Notes: a model not told the origin generated them from the letters alone. A DNA stretch of 64,000 nt from Marinomonas rhizomae (GCF_024397855.1 NZ_CP073343.1:1364001-1428000), one strand, 5' to 3'. Shown: positions 47,698 to 57,239, counted from the stretch's first letter. Numbers and translations: made by a program.

Positions 47698-48150
47698 ATG
47701 AATAAGCAAATTGTGAAATATGTACCAACGGTGTTTATCGCCTTTGTGTTTGTGCAGTCGCTGTTTTTTAAATTCACTGGTTCCTACGAAACCGACCATA
47801 TCTTTGGCGTGTTGGGGGCTTGGTCTGGTTTGGAATTCTTCGGTCATTACGGTGGTTACATTATTGGTGTGGCCGAACTGATTGCTGCTGTTTTACTCTT
47901 TACTCGTTGGCATGGCTTGGGGGCTTTGATGGCGCTGGGGATAATGACTGGTGCGATTATTTTTCACCTATTTACTCCGCTTGGCGTGGTGATGCCTGAG
48001 TTTAACGCAGTCGGTGAAGTCGTCGGCAATGACGGTGGTTTGCTATTTATCATGGCGTGTTTGGTTTGGTTATGTGCGGTGTTTTTATCGCTTCGGGATC
48101 TTAAAAATCCACAAGGCATCCTAAACAAAATTATCAATAGCGGAGTCTGA
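47698..48150 (+). CDS. DoxX-like membrane protein
   Basis: A 150-residue protein with four membrane segments: PTVFIAFVFVQSLFFKFTGS, GGYIIGVAELIAAVLLFTRW, ALMALGIMTGAIIFHLFTPLG and LFIMACLVWLCAVFLSL. Topology and the FKF[TS]G and GxxELxAAxxL motifs match DoxX/DoxD-like proteins. Its stop is two bases before the start of the acyltransferase gene. Confidence 0.78.
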   Translation: MNKQIVKYVPTVFIAFVFVQSLFFKFTGSYETDHIFGVLGAWSGLEFFGHYGGYIIGVAELIAAVLLFTRWHGLGALMALGIMTGAIIFHLFTPLGVVMPEFNAVGEVVGNDGGLLFIMACLVWLCAVFLSLRDLKNPQGILNKIINSGV

Positions 48151-48152
48151 TT

Positions 48153-49940
48153 ATGTTAGCCAGTCCTTTTCGTTTAAAAAGAATCACGCCATTTGGCGTT
48201 GGAGAATCCGTTCTTGAATGGGCGACAGGACTCGCTAAATTAGATCGCTTGTATCAACAAAGGCCCAGCAGCCAGACCAGCTTTGAATTTATGCGTTATA
48301 CCCTTGAAGCGTTGAACATTGATTATTCCATTGCCAAAGGTGCTGCTGAGGATATTCCCCAAAATGGGCCTGTGGTCATTGTTGCCAACCATCCTCTTGG
48401 CGCGATTGAAGGTGTGGTCTTGGCGGACCTAGTTGGACGCGTTCGCAGTGATGTAAAAGTACTGGCCAATGAGTTACTTAAGCGTTTGCCAGAAATCAGT
48501 GACTTATTTATTGGCGTGGATGTTTTTGGCGGTAAATTGGCGCAACGTACCAATGGCAAGGCGATTCGAGATGCTCATCGCCATTTGGCTGAGGGCGGTG
48601 TGTTGATTGTTTTTCCTGCAGGGGAAGTGTCCACTTATCCGAAAAAATCTAATGATCAGTCAGCAGAAAAGTCGATAGAAAAACGAGCATTAGCCGACAT
48701 TGAATGGAGTCAGTCGGTCGCTAATTTCTTAAAGCGCAGCGAAGCGACGACGGTGCCGATTTTTATTAATGGCAAAAATAGCGAGTTGTTTTATCAAGCC
48801 GGTCGTATCCATCCTTTGCTACGAACCGCTATGTTGGGCCGAGAGCTACTTAATAAAGAATCCTCAGTCATTGAGATTTCTATCGGCAGTGCCATACCGT
48901 TTGCGGAAGTGAGCCAGTTTGAAAGCAATCAAGATCTTGTCCGCTACTTACGTTTGAATACCTATTTAATGAGCCCTCAACATGCTCATGAATTGGTTGT
49001 TCAACATGATAGTGCCGATTTACCTATTATCGCGCCGATTGATCTAAGTCTCCTAGACGAAGAAATTGCCAGTCTGCCAGACGAGATGCTGTTGTTACAA
49101 CAAGGCGAGTTCCGTGTTTATTGCGCACCAACGCAATCGATCCCCTTGCTGATGCAAGACATTGGCCGTATCCGTGAAGAAAACTTCCGCGCGGTGGGCG
49201 AGGGTAGTGGTTTGGCCTGTGACGTGGATGAATACGACCTTTATTATCATCAATTGTTTGTTTGGCATCATGGCAATAAAGAAGTCGTCGGGGCTTATCG
49301 AATGGGGTTAGTGGATAAGCTTATTGAAGCGCATGGCTTAAAAGGGTTGTACTCACGCAGCTTGTTTAACTATGACCAAGCGTTTATCGATAGCCTAGAT
49401 CACAGCATTGAGATGGGGCGTTCGGTTGTCGCAGCCAAGTATCAAAAGAATTTAAATTCGCTGCTCTTGCTATGGAAGGGGATTGCTACCTTTGCTTCTC
49501 GAAATCCAAAATATACGCATTTATTTGGCCCTGTCAGCATCAGTAATGAATACAGCCATACGGCGCGTCAATTGATCGCCGCAACCTTGTCGATTCATTA
49601 TTACGATAAAGAAAAAGCCAGCTTGGTGATGCCATCGACGCCACTGCGCAACAGCGGGTCGGTATTTTGGCAGCCTAATTTGTTGTCTTCCTTGGCGAGT
49701 GTCACATTGCTTTCTAAAGTCTTATCGCGAATGGAACAAGGAAAAGGTTTGCCCGTATTGATTCGTCAGTACTTAAAAATGAACGGTAAGCTAGTGTGCT
49801 TTAATGTCGACCCAGCGTTTCACAACTCACTGGACGGCTTGATCGTGGTGAATTTAAAAGAGGTGCCTTTGTCTATTTTGGCAAAATACATGGGACAAGA
49901 GGACGCTAAGCGATACTTAGAAACAGTCTTGAAAAAATAG
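48153..49940 (+). CDS. Bifunctional acyltransferase (PlsC-like plus OlsB-like), OlsF-type
   Basis: A 595-residue fusion. Residues about 60-270 form a lysophospholipid-acyltransferase domain with VANHPLGAIEGVVLADL (catalytic His 80 in an NHPLG variant) and LIVFPAGEVSTYP. Residues about 300-595 resemble OlsB N-acyltransferases (FRVYCAPTQSIPLLMQDIGRIREENFR, GAYRMGL, SIEMGRSVVAAKYQKNLNSLLLLWKG). This order is that of OlsF, which alone makes ornithine lipids by N- then O-acylation. The final product here, ornithine or another aminolipid, is inferred. Last gene of the operon, followed by a terminator. Confidence 0.8.
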   Translation: MLASPFRLKRITPFGVGESVLEWATGLAKLDRLYQQRPSSQTSFEFMRYTLEALNIDYSIAKGAAEDIPQNGPVVIVANHPLGAIEGVVLADLVGRVRSDVKVLANELLKRLPEISDLFIGVDVFGGKLAQRTNGKAIRDAHRHLAEGGVLIVFPAGEVSTYPKKSNDQSAEKSIEKRALADIEWSQSVANFLKRSEATTVPIFINGKNSELFYQAGRIHPLLRTAMLGRELLNKESSVIEISIGSAIPFAEVSQFESNQDLVRYLRLNTYLMSPQHAHELVVQHDSADLPIIAPIDLSLLDEEIASLPDEMLLLQQGEFRVYCAPTQSIPLLMQDIGRIREENFRAVGEGSGLACDVDEYDLYYHQLFVWHHGNKEVVGAYRMGLVDKLIEAHGLKGLYSRSLFNYDQAFIDSLDHSIEMGRSVVAAKYQKNLNSLLLLWKGIATFASRNPKYTHLFGPVSISNEYSHTARQLIAATLSIHYYDKEKASLVMPSTPLRNSGSVFWQPNLLSSLASVTLLSKVLSRMEQGKGLPVLIRQYLKMNGKLVCFNVDPAFHNSLDGLIVVNLKEVPLSILAKYMGQEDAKRYLETVLKK

Positions 49941-50253
49941 CCCAAGAGATAGCAATCATGGTGGCTGAACGAAATGCGTCACAGCCTCCATGATCATGTT
50001 TGGTTTTTTATCTTCATGTTTTAGAACCCTTTCATCACCTCTTCAAACAATCTTTTTTACTACTTATTCCTTTCACTCTCTTTATCTTGATCTAACGCAA
50101 TGTTTCAAATCAAAACAGCACTCATAATCTGGCCTTATAGTAAGCCTTGAAATGTTTTGAGGCTTCGGTGGGCGTTGGATAACAAGAACACTCAATCAAA
50201 TAAGTGTCTACGATCGTCTTTTTTTCTCAATCAAATGAATGGGTTGAAGCTAT
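49941..50253. other. Spacer holding a terminator and the cyd promoter region
   Basis: About 313 bases. The first 70 hold the terminator of the acyltransferase operon. The rest is the cydA leader, with the short direct repeat CTCAATCAAAT at 50191-50200 (plus T) and 50226-50236. No coding sequence is seen. Confidence 0.6.
49955..50010 (+). terminator. Rho-independent terminator of the seven-gene operon
   Basis: ATCATGGTGGCTG (49955-49967) pairs with CAGCCTCCATGAT (49982-49994), one mismatch, 14-base loop, then a T-rich run to 50010. Confidence 0.8.
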
Positions 50254-51828
50254 ATGATTAACGAAGCTGTAGTGGATTTATCGCGATTTCAGTTTGCTTT
50301 CACTGCTCTGTACCACTATTTGTTTGTCCCTTTAACACTAGGGATGGCTTTCTTATTGGCAATCATGGAGTCTGTCTATGTAATTACCGGTAAGCAAGTC
50401 TACAAAGACATGGTGAAGTTTTGGGGTAAACTTTTTGGTATTAACTTTGCGCTAGGTGTAACAACGGGTTTGACAATGGAGTTCCAGTTCGGGACTAACT
50501 GGTCTTACTACTCTCATTACGTTGGCGATATTTTTGGTGCCCCTTTGGCCATTGAAGGCTTGATGGCTTTCTTCCTTGAGTCGACATTGGTTGGTTTATT
50601 TTTCTTTGGCTGGGATCGCCTCAGTAAAGTGAAACATTTAATGGTGACTTGGGGCGTAGCGCTAGGTTCTAACTTGTCGGCTTTGTGGATCTTGATCGCC
50701 AATGGCTGGATGCAAAACCCAGTAGGGTCAGAGTTCAACTACGAAACCATGCGTATGGAACTCGTCGACTTTGGTGCTTTGATATTAAATCCAGTGGCGC
50801 AGGTGAAATTTGTTCACACTGTATCGGCTGGCTATACAACAGGGGCGATGTTTGTTCTGGTTATTTCAAGCTACTACTTATTGAAAGGCCGTGACCTTGC
50901 GTTTGCTCGTCGCTCTTTTGCCATCGCGTCTGCGTTTGGTTTAGCGTCTATCTTGAGCGTTATCCTTTTAGGTGACGAATCAGGTTATGAGCTAGGCGAA
51001 GTGCAAAAAGTGAAATTAGCAGCGGTTGAAGCGGAGTGGGAAACACAAGAAGCACCAGCAGACTTCACCTTAATCGGCTTCCCGAATCAAGAGCTTGAAG
51101 AAACCGAATTTGCTATCAAAATTCCTGGGCTAATGGGCTTGATCGCAACACGCTCTCTAGATAAAGAAGTAACGGGCATCAAAGAGCTGAAAGAGCATAA
51201 CCGCCAACGTATTATCAATGGTATTTATGCCAACCAGTTGCTTGAGAAGTTACGCAGCGGTTCAACGGATCCGCTAGTAAAAGAAAACTTCGAGAAAGTA
51301 AAAGACGATCTTGGTTACGGTTTATTGGTAACAGCATTCAACGAAGACATGAACAAAGTGACATCTGAAGAGATCGATCAAGCGGTTGAATACTCTATTC
51401 CGCAAGTTGCGCCATTGTTCTTTGCCTTCCGCATCATGGTCGGCTGTGGTTTCCTAATGCTGTTTGTCTTCGCTGCGGCTTTTTACCAAAACGCGCGTCG
51501 TCGCATTGGTCAAAGTCCTTTGTTCCTGAAATTTATCGTAATTTGTTTGCCACTTCCTTGGATTGCCAATGAAGCAGGTTGGTTTGTTGCGGAATACGGT
51601 CGTCAGCCTTGGGCTATTGGTGAAATATTACCGGTTCATGTTGCGGTCTCTAGCCTAACAGCAACAGAGATCTGGATCAGCCTTGCAGGCTTCGGACTTC
51701 TTTACACAGCGTTCCTAATTGCTGAGATGTACTTGATGATTCGCTTTGCGAAACAAGGCCCTTCTAGTTTGCATACTGGGCGTTACGCACTTGAACAAGA
51801 AACGGCTCAGCTAAAGCAGGAGGTATAA
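50254..51828 (+). CDS. cydA: Cytochrome bd ubiquinol oxidase subunit I
   Basis: A 524-residue, nine-helix quinol oxidase subunit of E. coli type with the long Q loop. [21 protein letters not shown] carries the haem b595/d-region His, [17 protein letters not shown] the b558 His, [16 protein letters not shown] the b558 Met, and [25 protein letters not shown] the start of the Q loop. The enzyme reduces oxygen to water at low oxygen tension without pumping. It starts the cydABXDC unit. Confidence 0.97.
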   Translation: MINEAVVDLSRFQFAFTALYHYLFVPLTLGMAFLLAIMESVYVITGKQVYKDMVKFWGKLFGINFALGVTTGLTMEFQFGTNWSYYSHYVGDIFGAPLAIEGLMAFFLESTLVGLFFFGWDRLSKVKHLMVTWGVALGSNLSALWILIANGWMQNPVGSEFNYETMRMELVDFGALILNPVAQVKFVHTVSAGYTTGAMFVLVISSYYLLKGRDLAFARRSFAIASAFGLASILSVILLGDESGYELGEVQKVKLAAVEAEWETQEAPADFTLIGFPNQELEETEFAIKIPGLMGLIATRSLDKEVTGIKELKEHNRQRIINGIYANQLLEKLRSGSTDPLVKENFEKVKDDLGYGLLVTAFNEDMNKVTSEEIDQAVEYSIPQVAPLFFAFRIMVGCGFLMLFVFAAAFYQNARRRIGQSPLFLKFIVICLPLPWIANEAGWFVAEYGRQPWAIGEILPVHVAVSSLTATEIWISLAGFGLLYTAFLIAEMYLMIRFAKQGPSSLHTGRYALEQETAQLKQEV

Positions 51829-51829
51829 G

Positions 51830-52966
51830 ATGGATTACGAATTATTAAAAGTGATTTGGTGGGTATTGATCGGTGTCTTACTGATTGGTTTCGCTGTGAC
51901 TGATGGCTTTGATATGGGCGTAGGCAGTCTGCTTAAAGTGATCGGTGGTACGGATTCTGAACGCCGTATCATGATCAACTCGATTGCCCCTCACTGGGAC
52001 GGCAACCAAGTTTGGTTTATTACAGCTGGCGGTGCGTTATTTGCCGCTTGGCCTGTGGTGTATGCGACAGCCTTCTCTGGTTTCTACTTTGCAATGTTGT
52101 TGGTTTTGGCCGCGCTATTCTTTCGCCCAATTGGCTTTGACTACCGTTCAAAACTAGAAAATACCAAATGGCGTACAAGCTGGGACTGGGGAATCACTTT
52201 TGGTTCAGCTGTTCCGCCAATTATTTTCGGTGTAGCGTTTGGTAACTTATTGCAAGGCGTGCCGTTCGAATTTGATCAATATATGCGTGCCACTTACACC
52301 GGTTCTTTCTTTGCTCTGCTAAACCCATTTGCGATTCTTTGTGGTTTGGTCAGCTTGCTAATGCTAATGACGCAAGGCGGTGCTTGGTTACAAATGAAGA
52401 CAGATGATGCGCTACTTGAAAAAGCCAGTCGTATCACTGCAGTCACAGGTGCCTTGGCCGCTGTGTTGTTCATCTTAGCGGGTGTGTGGTTGGCTTACGG
52501 TATTGATGGTTATGTTTTGACCAGCGCTGTTGATGGCAATGCAGTTGTAACACCTTTGATGAAAACAGCAGAAGTTCAAGCTGGCGCTTGGTTGGCTAAC
52601 TATGACAAAGTGCCTGCACTTATGTTGGCTCCGCTTATCGGTATTGCAGGTATGTTGTTCGCAGCACTGACTGCCGTGATGAGAAAAGGCGCTTTGTCTT
52701 TCTTGAGTTCATCACTGGGCATTGCTGGCATTATCGTGACAGCTGGTGGGTCAATGTTCCCATTCTTGATGCCGTCTTCAAGTTTTCCAAACATGAGTTT
52801 GACTATGTGGGATGCGACGTCTAGTGAAAACACCATGATGATTATGTTTGTGGTGGCTTGTATCTTCGTACCGATTGTTCTGGCTTACACGTTATGGAAC
52901 TACTTTGTGATGTATGGTCGTCTGACTAAGAAACACATCGAAGAAAACAATCATTCACTTTACTAG
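51830..52966 (+). CDS. cydB: Cytochrome bd ubiquinol oxidase subunit II
   Basis: A 378-residue integral membrane partner of CydA. IWWVLIGVLLIGFAVTDGFDMGVGSLL is the conserved first helix, IAPHWDGNQVWFITAGGALFAAWP the second motif, and eight to nine membrane segments follow. AGGAGG ends the cydA gene and the start lies one base after its stop. Confidence 0.97.
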   Translation: MDYELLKVIWWVLIGVLLIGFAVTDGFDMGVGSLLKVIGGTDSERRIMINSIAPHWDGNQVWFITAGGALFAAWPVVYATAFSGFYFAMLLVLAALFFRPIGFDYRSKLENTKWRTSWDWGITFGSAVPPIIFGVAFGNLLQGVPFEFDQYMRATYTGSFFALLNPFAILCGLVSLLMLMTQGGAWLQMKTDDALLEKASRITAVTGALAAVLFILAGVWLAYGIDGYVLTSAVDGNAVVTPLMKTAEVQAGAWLANYDKVPALMLAPLIGIAGMLFAALTAVMRKGALSFLSSSLGIAGIIVTAGGSMFPFLMPSSSFPNMSLTMWDATSSENTMMIMFVVACIFVPIVLAYTLWNYFVMYGRLTKKHIEENNHSLY

Positions 52967-52977
52967 TCATTGATATA

Positions 52978-53006
52978 GAAGATAGAGCGCTTTGGGCTCT
53001 GTCTTC
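52978..53006 (+). promoter_or_regulatory. RNA hairpin in the cydB-cydX spacer
   Basis: GAAGATAGAGC (52978-52988) pairs with GCTCTGTCTTC (52996-53006), 11 bp with one G-U, loop of 7 bases and no T-run. It probably tunes mRNA stability or expression of cydX-cydDC relative to cydAB. Confidence 0.5.
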
Positions 53007-53027
53007 TAGCAATAAGAGGAATAAGTT

Positions 53028-53138
53028 ATGTGGTATTTTGCTTGGGTTCTAGGCGTATTGTTAGCCTGTTCGTTCGGTATTGTTAATGCCGTATGGTTAG
53101 AATTTAGCGGCTACGAAGGTGAAGAGGAGCAGAAGTAA
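53028..53138 (+). CDS. cydX: Cytochrome bd small subunit CydX
   Basis: A 36-residue single-helix protein beginning MWYFAWVLGVLLAC and continuing through FGIVNAVWLEF to an acidic tail ending EEEQK. MWYFAWxLGxLLAC is the signature of CydX, which stabilises haem binding in the CydAB core. AAGAGGA lies six bases before the ATG. It lies between cydB and cydD, as in E. coli where it follows cydB. Confidence 0.93.
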   Translation: MWYFAWVLGVLLACSFGIVNAVWLEFSGYEGEEEQK

Positions 53139-53143
53139 ACTCA

Positions 53144-54919
53144 ATGAAACAGCACAAGGAAACAAAAAAGGCGCGTCGAGCTGGCCGAGTGAAAACATCT
53201 GAAGGTGTATTTCTAGATGAACTAGCCAGTCAGCAATCATCAAAGTATCGAATTGCTCAAGGCTTTGGTGTGTTGTTTGCAGTGTCTTTGGTGTTGCAAG
53301 CTTGGGCGTTAGCGAATGTGTTTTCAGACATGGCGCTACACCAGTCTTTTTCCTTGTCTCTTTTAGTCTTGGGGTTATTTGCTCTATTACTACGTGCCTT
53401 GGCGAACTTTGGCCGAGAACGTATTTGCACCAGCGCAAGCCGCGATATTCGTTACGGCTTGCGACGTAAATTGGTGTCGCATCTGACAAATCTTGGGCCA
53501 GCGCGCCTAAGAATAGAAGAAGATGCGGCGCTTTCTACTCGTGTTTATGAACAAGTAGATGCGTTAGACGATTTTTTTAGTCGCTATAAACCACAAGTGT
53601 TTATGGTGACCCTAATCCCTTGCGTGATCCTACTGTCAGTCGTTTCTATTTCTTGGATCGCCTTCTTTGTTTTCATGATGACCGCGCCTTTGGTCATTAT
53701 CTTCATGATCTTTGTGGGTCATAAAGCCGCGCAAGCCAACCGTCGTCAATTCAATGTCTTGGCCATGTTATCCAATCAGTTCATGGACTTAAGCCAAGGC
53801 TTATCAGAACTCAAACGCCTTAACAGAACTGGCGAAGCACGCGAGCGTTTGTCCGACAGTGCTACTTCATACCAAAAGACAACCATGGGGGTTTTGGTAT
53901 TAGCGTTTTTATCAACGGCTACGTTAGAACTTTTCGCCTCATTATCCATTGCCATGATTGCCTTATACTTGGGGCTAGGCTTATTAGAAGTCTTACCATG
54001 GCAAGTGGGCAGCTCCCCCGTTACCTTGACGCAAGCTATGTTTCTTTTACTGCTTGCGCCAGAATTTTATTTACCGCTTCGACAGCTTGGCAACGATTAC
54101 CACGCCAAACAAAAAGCCGAAGCCGCCGCGACGGATTTGTTAGATATTTTACAAACACCAGTGCATGCATCCACTTCACACCAAGAGAACACTGGATTAG
54201 CTGTTTTAAATACGTTGAAATCCATTCAATTCAAAGACTTGAGCTGGCAGGAAGAGGGGCGTTATCGTCTCGCGCCAATTACGGCCAATATTGCCCAGGG
54301 CGAACGAGTTTGGCTGAGTGGTGAATCGGGTGTGGGTAAATCCAGTCTATTGCATTTGTTACTAGGTTTTGAAGAAGGCTTTGATGGGCAGTGCTTGATC
54401 AATGGTCAGCCATTCTCAGAATTAAATTTGGCCTCTTGGCGAGCCAAACTGGTTTGGTTGCCACAAACACCAGAATGGGTAAACGGCAGCATTCGTCGTA
54501 ATTTACTCTTAGGGCTGGGTGGCAAAGAGGGCGCAGAGCTACCAAATGAAGAAGAGATACAAACAGCGCTCATAAAAAGCCAGTGCGACGAATTTATACA
54601 GCTGCTTCCCGATGGGTTAGATACCAAACTAACCGAATTAGGAGCAGGGCTTTCTGGCGGGCAAATGCAGCGTCTTTCTATTGCCAGAGCCTTATTATCA
54701 AAAGCCGATTTATGGTTACTCGACGAGCCTTGCTCTGGCTTGGATAATGACACAGCACAAGCGGTACTCGACACACTTAAAACCGCATCCCAAGGTAAAA
54801 CCTTATTGATCGTCAGCCATGATACACATCCGATTGCATGGGCTGACAAACATTGGGCACTAACAAAAGGAGGTTTGTATGAGCAGTCACGCAAAGAAAA
54901 CCGCCAAGCTCTCGCTTAA
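53144..54919 (+). CDS. cydD: Glutathione/cysteine ABC exporter subunit CydD
   Basis: A 591-residue half-transporter: six membrane segments, then an ATPase with Walker A WLSGESGVGKSSLLHLL, signature LSGGQMQRLSIARALL, and Walker B LWLLDEPCSGLD. CydDC exports thiols and haem-related cargo to the periplasm and is required to assemble cytochrome bd. It starts five bases after cydX and overlaps cydC by 41 bases. Confidence 0.95.
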   Translation: MKQHKETKKARRAGRVKTSEGVFLDELASQQSSKYRIAQGFGVLFAVSLVLQAWALANVFSDMALHQSFSLSLLVLGLFALLLRALANFGRERICTSASRDIRYGLRRKLVSHLTNLGPARLRIEEDAALSTRVYEQVDALDDFFSRYKPQVFMVTLIPCVILLSVVSISWIAFFVFMMTAPLVIIFMIFVGHKAAQANRRQFNVLAMLSNQFMDLSQGLSELKRLNRTGEARERLSDSATSYQKTTMGVLVLAFLSTATLELFASLSIAMIALYLGLGLLEVLPWQVGSSPVTLTQAMFLLLLAPEFYLPLRQLGNDYHAKQKAEAAATDLLDILQTPVHASTSHQENTGLAVLNTLKSIQFKDLSWQEEGRYRLAPITANIAQGERVWLSGESGVGKSSLLHLLLGFEEGFDGQCLINGQPFSELNLASWRAKLVWLPQTPEWVNGSIRRNLLLGLGGKEGAELPNEEEIQTALIKSQCDEFIQLLPDGLDTKLTELGAGLSGGQMQRLSIARALLSKADLWLLDEPCSGLDNDTAQAVLDTLKTASQGKTLLIVSHDTHPIAWADKHWALTKGGLYEQSRKENRQALA

Positions 54920-56546
54920 ACAACTTTTATTAGCTAACCCTTGGGGCTTTGTTATTCCAATGTTGACTGGCGTGGCTGCGACTTTAGCGGGCGTTGGCTT
55001 GTTGGGGCTTTCTGGTTGGTTCATCTCCGCGGCAGGCTTGGCAACGGCGTTGGGCGGTGCATTGGTCTTTAACTACTTAACACCCGGCGCCATTGTTCGA
55101 GGGCTTGCGATCCTAAGAACCGCAGGCCGCTATGGCGAACAAGTCACAGCGCATAATCACCTGTTGGGGTTACTGCGCACTTTGCGCCTTTGGGTGTGGG
55201 ATCAGCGCGTTGCCAAAGATGCTGCGAACCTTCATCAACAAAGCCGAGGCGACTTGCTACAGCGCCTAGTTAGCGACTTGGATCAAATTATTCGCTGGCC
55301 ATTGGTGGTGTTTTTACCTTGGGTGTACGCTGTATTGGCTTATGTTGGCGTGGCGATTTTTGCCTATTTCATTTTGCCTGCTTTGTTGTGGCCGTTATTG
55401 ATTGCCGCAGTGTTACATGTCTTGGTGGTGCCTTATATTTGTGGGCACTTCGCCAGCCATGCCGTACATGTTGGGCAAATACTTGGCGTACATCGCCGTA
55501 GTCGTTTTGTTAGCTTTTTTTCGGCACTGATTACCTTAACCATTCGTGGCCACTGGGAAGACTACGCACAGCGCCTTGATCAACTGGATGAACGCCAACG
55601 CAGAACCGAAATCCGTATTCAACAAGCCGTGAGCCTTGGGCGATTATTGTCTTATGGTGTGACCATCTTGCTCATCGCCAGCAGCTTCTATTTACTCAGT
55701 GTCTTTACCCCAGAAACCCAACGCTGGACCTTAATAGACGGCGTGCAGGGCACTTGGGTTGTCGGCTTTGCTTTAGCCTTGTTAGCCGTAAATGAACTGG
55801 TCTTGCCTTTGGTGCAATCCTTCGTCGCCCAAGGCCAGTCGCAAGTTGGCTTACGCAGACTTAACCAGCTTCACCAAGATGCTGAGCCAATGTCCGAAAA
55901 GCCGATCCTACAGATCGAGCAACTCTTGTTTAAACAATGGCGCGGCTATCATGCTCCTAGTGGTTTGGGCAGCCAAGTTACTGATATTAAAGTAAACCAT
56001 GGTGAATTTGTTTGGATCCGAGGTGCAAGTGGCTCAGGAAAATCCACCTTACTCGCTTCCATCGCTGGCGATTGTTTATCCTCTGGCGACGCCTTTATTA
56101 ATAATGAAAAACATCAAATTTACAGCAACCAGAATTATCAAGCGCAACTAAGCTACTTGCCACAATCGCCGTACGTTTTCCAACAAAGCATCGCCGCGAA
56201 CTTACTGCTTGGTAAACCCAATGCCAGCGAAGACGAACTTTGGGCAGTATTAGAAGCTGTTGCACTAGACGAATGGGCCAAAAGCCTACCGAACGGACTG
56301 GAAACCTTACTCAGCTCCCAAGGCCGCAACCTATCAGGCGGACAGCGTAAACGCCTCGCCTTAGCGCGTTTGCTGCTAAGACAATCTCCAGTCTTACTGC
56401 TAGACGAACCATTCGACGGACTCGACAAAGCCACCATCGAAACCATTTGTCATTCATTAGAGAACGACTACAAACCAGACATCTTAATCCTCGTCAGTCA
56501 TGTTGGCAGTCGCATTGGGGATGACTCAAGAGTCATCGAGCTTTAA
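54879..56546 (+). CDS. cydC: Glutathione/cysteine ABC exporter subunit CydC
   Basis: A 555-residue partner of CydD. LGLSGWFISAAGLATA and PGAIVRGLAILRTAGRYGEQ are CydC-type membrane-domain motifs; the ATPase has WIRGASGSGKSTLLASI, LSGGQRKRLALARLLL and PVLLLDEPFDGLD. The start at 54879 lies within the end of cydD but has AAAGGAGG at ideal spacing, so the overlap is real. The last core gene before the repeat-rich accessory region. Confidence 0.95.
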   Translation: MSSHAKKTAKLSLKQLLLANPWGFVIPMLTGVAATLAGVGLLGLSGWFISAAGLATALGGALVFNYLTPGAIVRGLAILRTAGRYGEQVTAHNHLLGLLRTLRLWVWDQRVAKDAANLHQQSRGDLLQRLVSDLDQIIRWPLVVFLPWVYAVLAYVGVAIFAYFILPALLWPLLIAAVLHVLVVPYICGHFASHAVHVGQILGVHRRSRFVSFFSALITLTIRGHWEDYAQRLDQLDERQRRTEIRIQQAVSLGRLLSYGVTILLIASSFYLLSVFTPETQRWTLIDGVQGTWVVGFALALLAVNELVLPLVQSFVAQGQSQVGLRRLNQLHQDAEPMSEKPILQIEQLLFKQWRGYHAPSGLGSQVTDIKVNHGEFVWIRGASGSGKSTLLASIAGDCLSSGDAFINNEKHQIYSNQNYQAQLSYLPQSPYVFQQSIAANLLLGKPNASEDELWAVLEAVALDEWAKSLPNGLETLLSSQGRNLSGGQRKRLALARLLLRQSPVLLLDEPFDGLDKATIETICHSLENDYKPDILILVSHVGSRIGDDSRVIEL

Positions 56547-56550
56547 ACCC

Positions 56551-56624
56551 AGTCATTCCCGCGAAGGCGGGAATCAATCTCTTATGGGCTTAGGTAGGTC
56601 GTGGCTTCAGCCCGACGCGGAATT
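56551..56624. repeat. 75-bp direct repeat with REP-like palindrome, copy 1
   Basis: The unit begins AGTCATTCCCGCGAAGGCGG and contains the palindrome ATTCCCGC-GAAG-GCGGGAAT, then a second hairpin around GGCTTCAGCCCGAC. It is nearly identical to 56994-57068. It starts four bases after the cydC stop and could end or protect the cyd transcript. Confidence 0.85.
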
Positions 56625-56906
56625 CATGTTCCATTCAAACGCTTTGTATACCCGACCTTTTTTCCGCTCTGCTGAGCGGGTAACTTTTATCCAGATCCAT
56701 AAAAGTAACCAAAAGGTCTCTTTATCGGGCTATCGCCCAAACGTCTCATTCACTATGTTTATGTTGCGTTTAGCGAGACGACTTTTATCGTAAGGCATAG
56801 ATTTTTTATTTGCTGGGAGATAGATCCTCAAACAATGACTCTGAAACTCCATAAGGTCGCGCAACTTCGTCGCGTCGAACTGACTTCATCCTAGCTAATC
56901 GTCGGG
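56591..56906. repeat. Long structured dispersed repeat, copy 1
   Basis: A roughly 315-bp element matching 57807-58120. Its core folds: CCGCTC-TGCT-GAGCGG (56664-56679) and ACTTTTAT/ATAAAAGT (56683-56706) are enclosed by GACCTTTT/AAAAGGTC (56654-56718), followed by GGGC-TATC-GCCC. The distal part holds GCGCAACTTCGTCGCGTCGA. Confidence 0.85.
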
Positions 56907-56993
56907 AGTTACTCTGTTGCAGTGAACTTAATTCTTTGGTTAACTCAAGACTAACAGTGCGAGAACCAAACCCAATAACAAACGGCTTAGACA

Positions 56994-57068
56994 AGTCATT
57001 CCCGCGAAGGCGGGAATCAAGCTCTTATGGTCTTGGGTAGGTCGCGGCTTCAGCCCGACGCGGAATTT
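56994..57068. repeat. 75-bp direct repeat with REP-like palindrome, copy 2
   Basis: Same unit as 56551-56624 with only a few differences, in the same orientation, ending GACGCGGAATT. Here the unit is not followed by the long element, so the short unit can occur on its own. Confidence 0.85.
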
Positions 57069-57124
57069 CTGATATACGATTTGTTTTGTGTTTTCAATGT
57101 CATTTGAAAATAATCACAGTATTT

Positions 57125-57164
57125 CGCGTTGGTGCTGGTAGGGAGTAAGGAAGTCTTTTAGTAT
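57125..57164. repeat. Leader-like 40-bp repeat, copy 1
   Basis: It contains CTGGTAG, a TAAG, and AAGTCTTTTAGTAT in the same order as 58321-58361. It lies about 75 bases before the acetyltransferase start. Confidence 0.7.
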
Positions 57165-57239
57165 TCATTGAGAGTGACTCATCGCCTAGAGATAATCGAA
57201 CATTCGTACTATTAAAATGCCATGTATTGGAAAGGGACA

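Larger units (their letters stand above)
56547..57239. other. Repeat-rich spacer without genes
   Basis: About 690 bases between cydC and the acetyltransferase gene. They are made of two copies of a 75-bp direct repeat with REP-like palindrome, one full copy of a roughly 315-bp structured repeat, and one copy of a 40-bp leader-like repeat. Several open frames in it are only translations of the repeats. Confidence 0.75.

Noticed and set aside
50087..50116. TTGATCTAACGCAA as an Fnr/Anr box for cydA
   Set aside because: The second half CGCAA agrees with ATCAA at only three of five positions.
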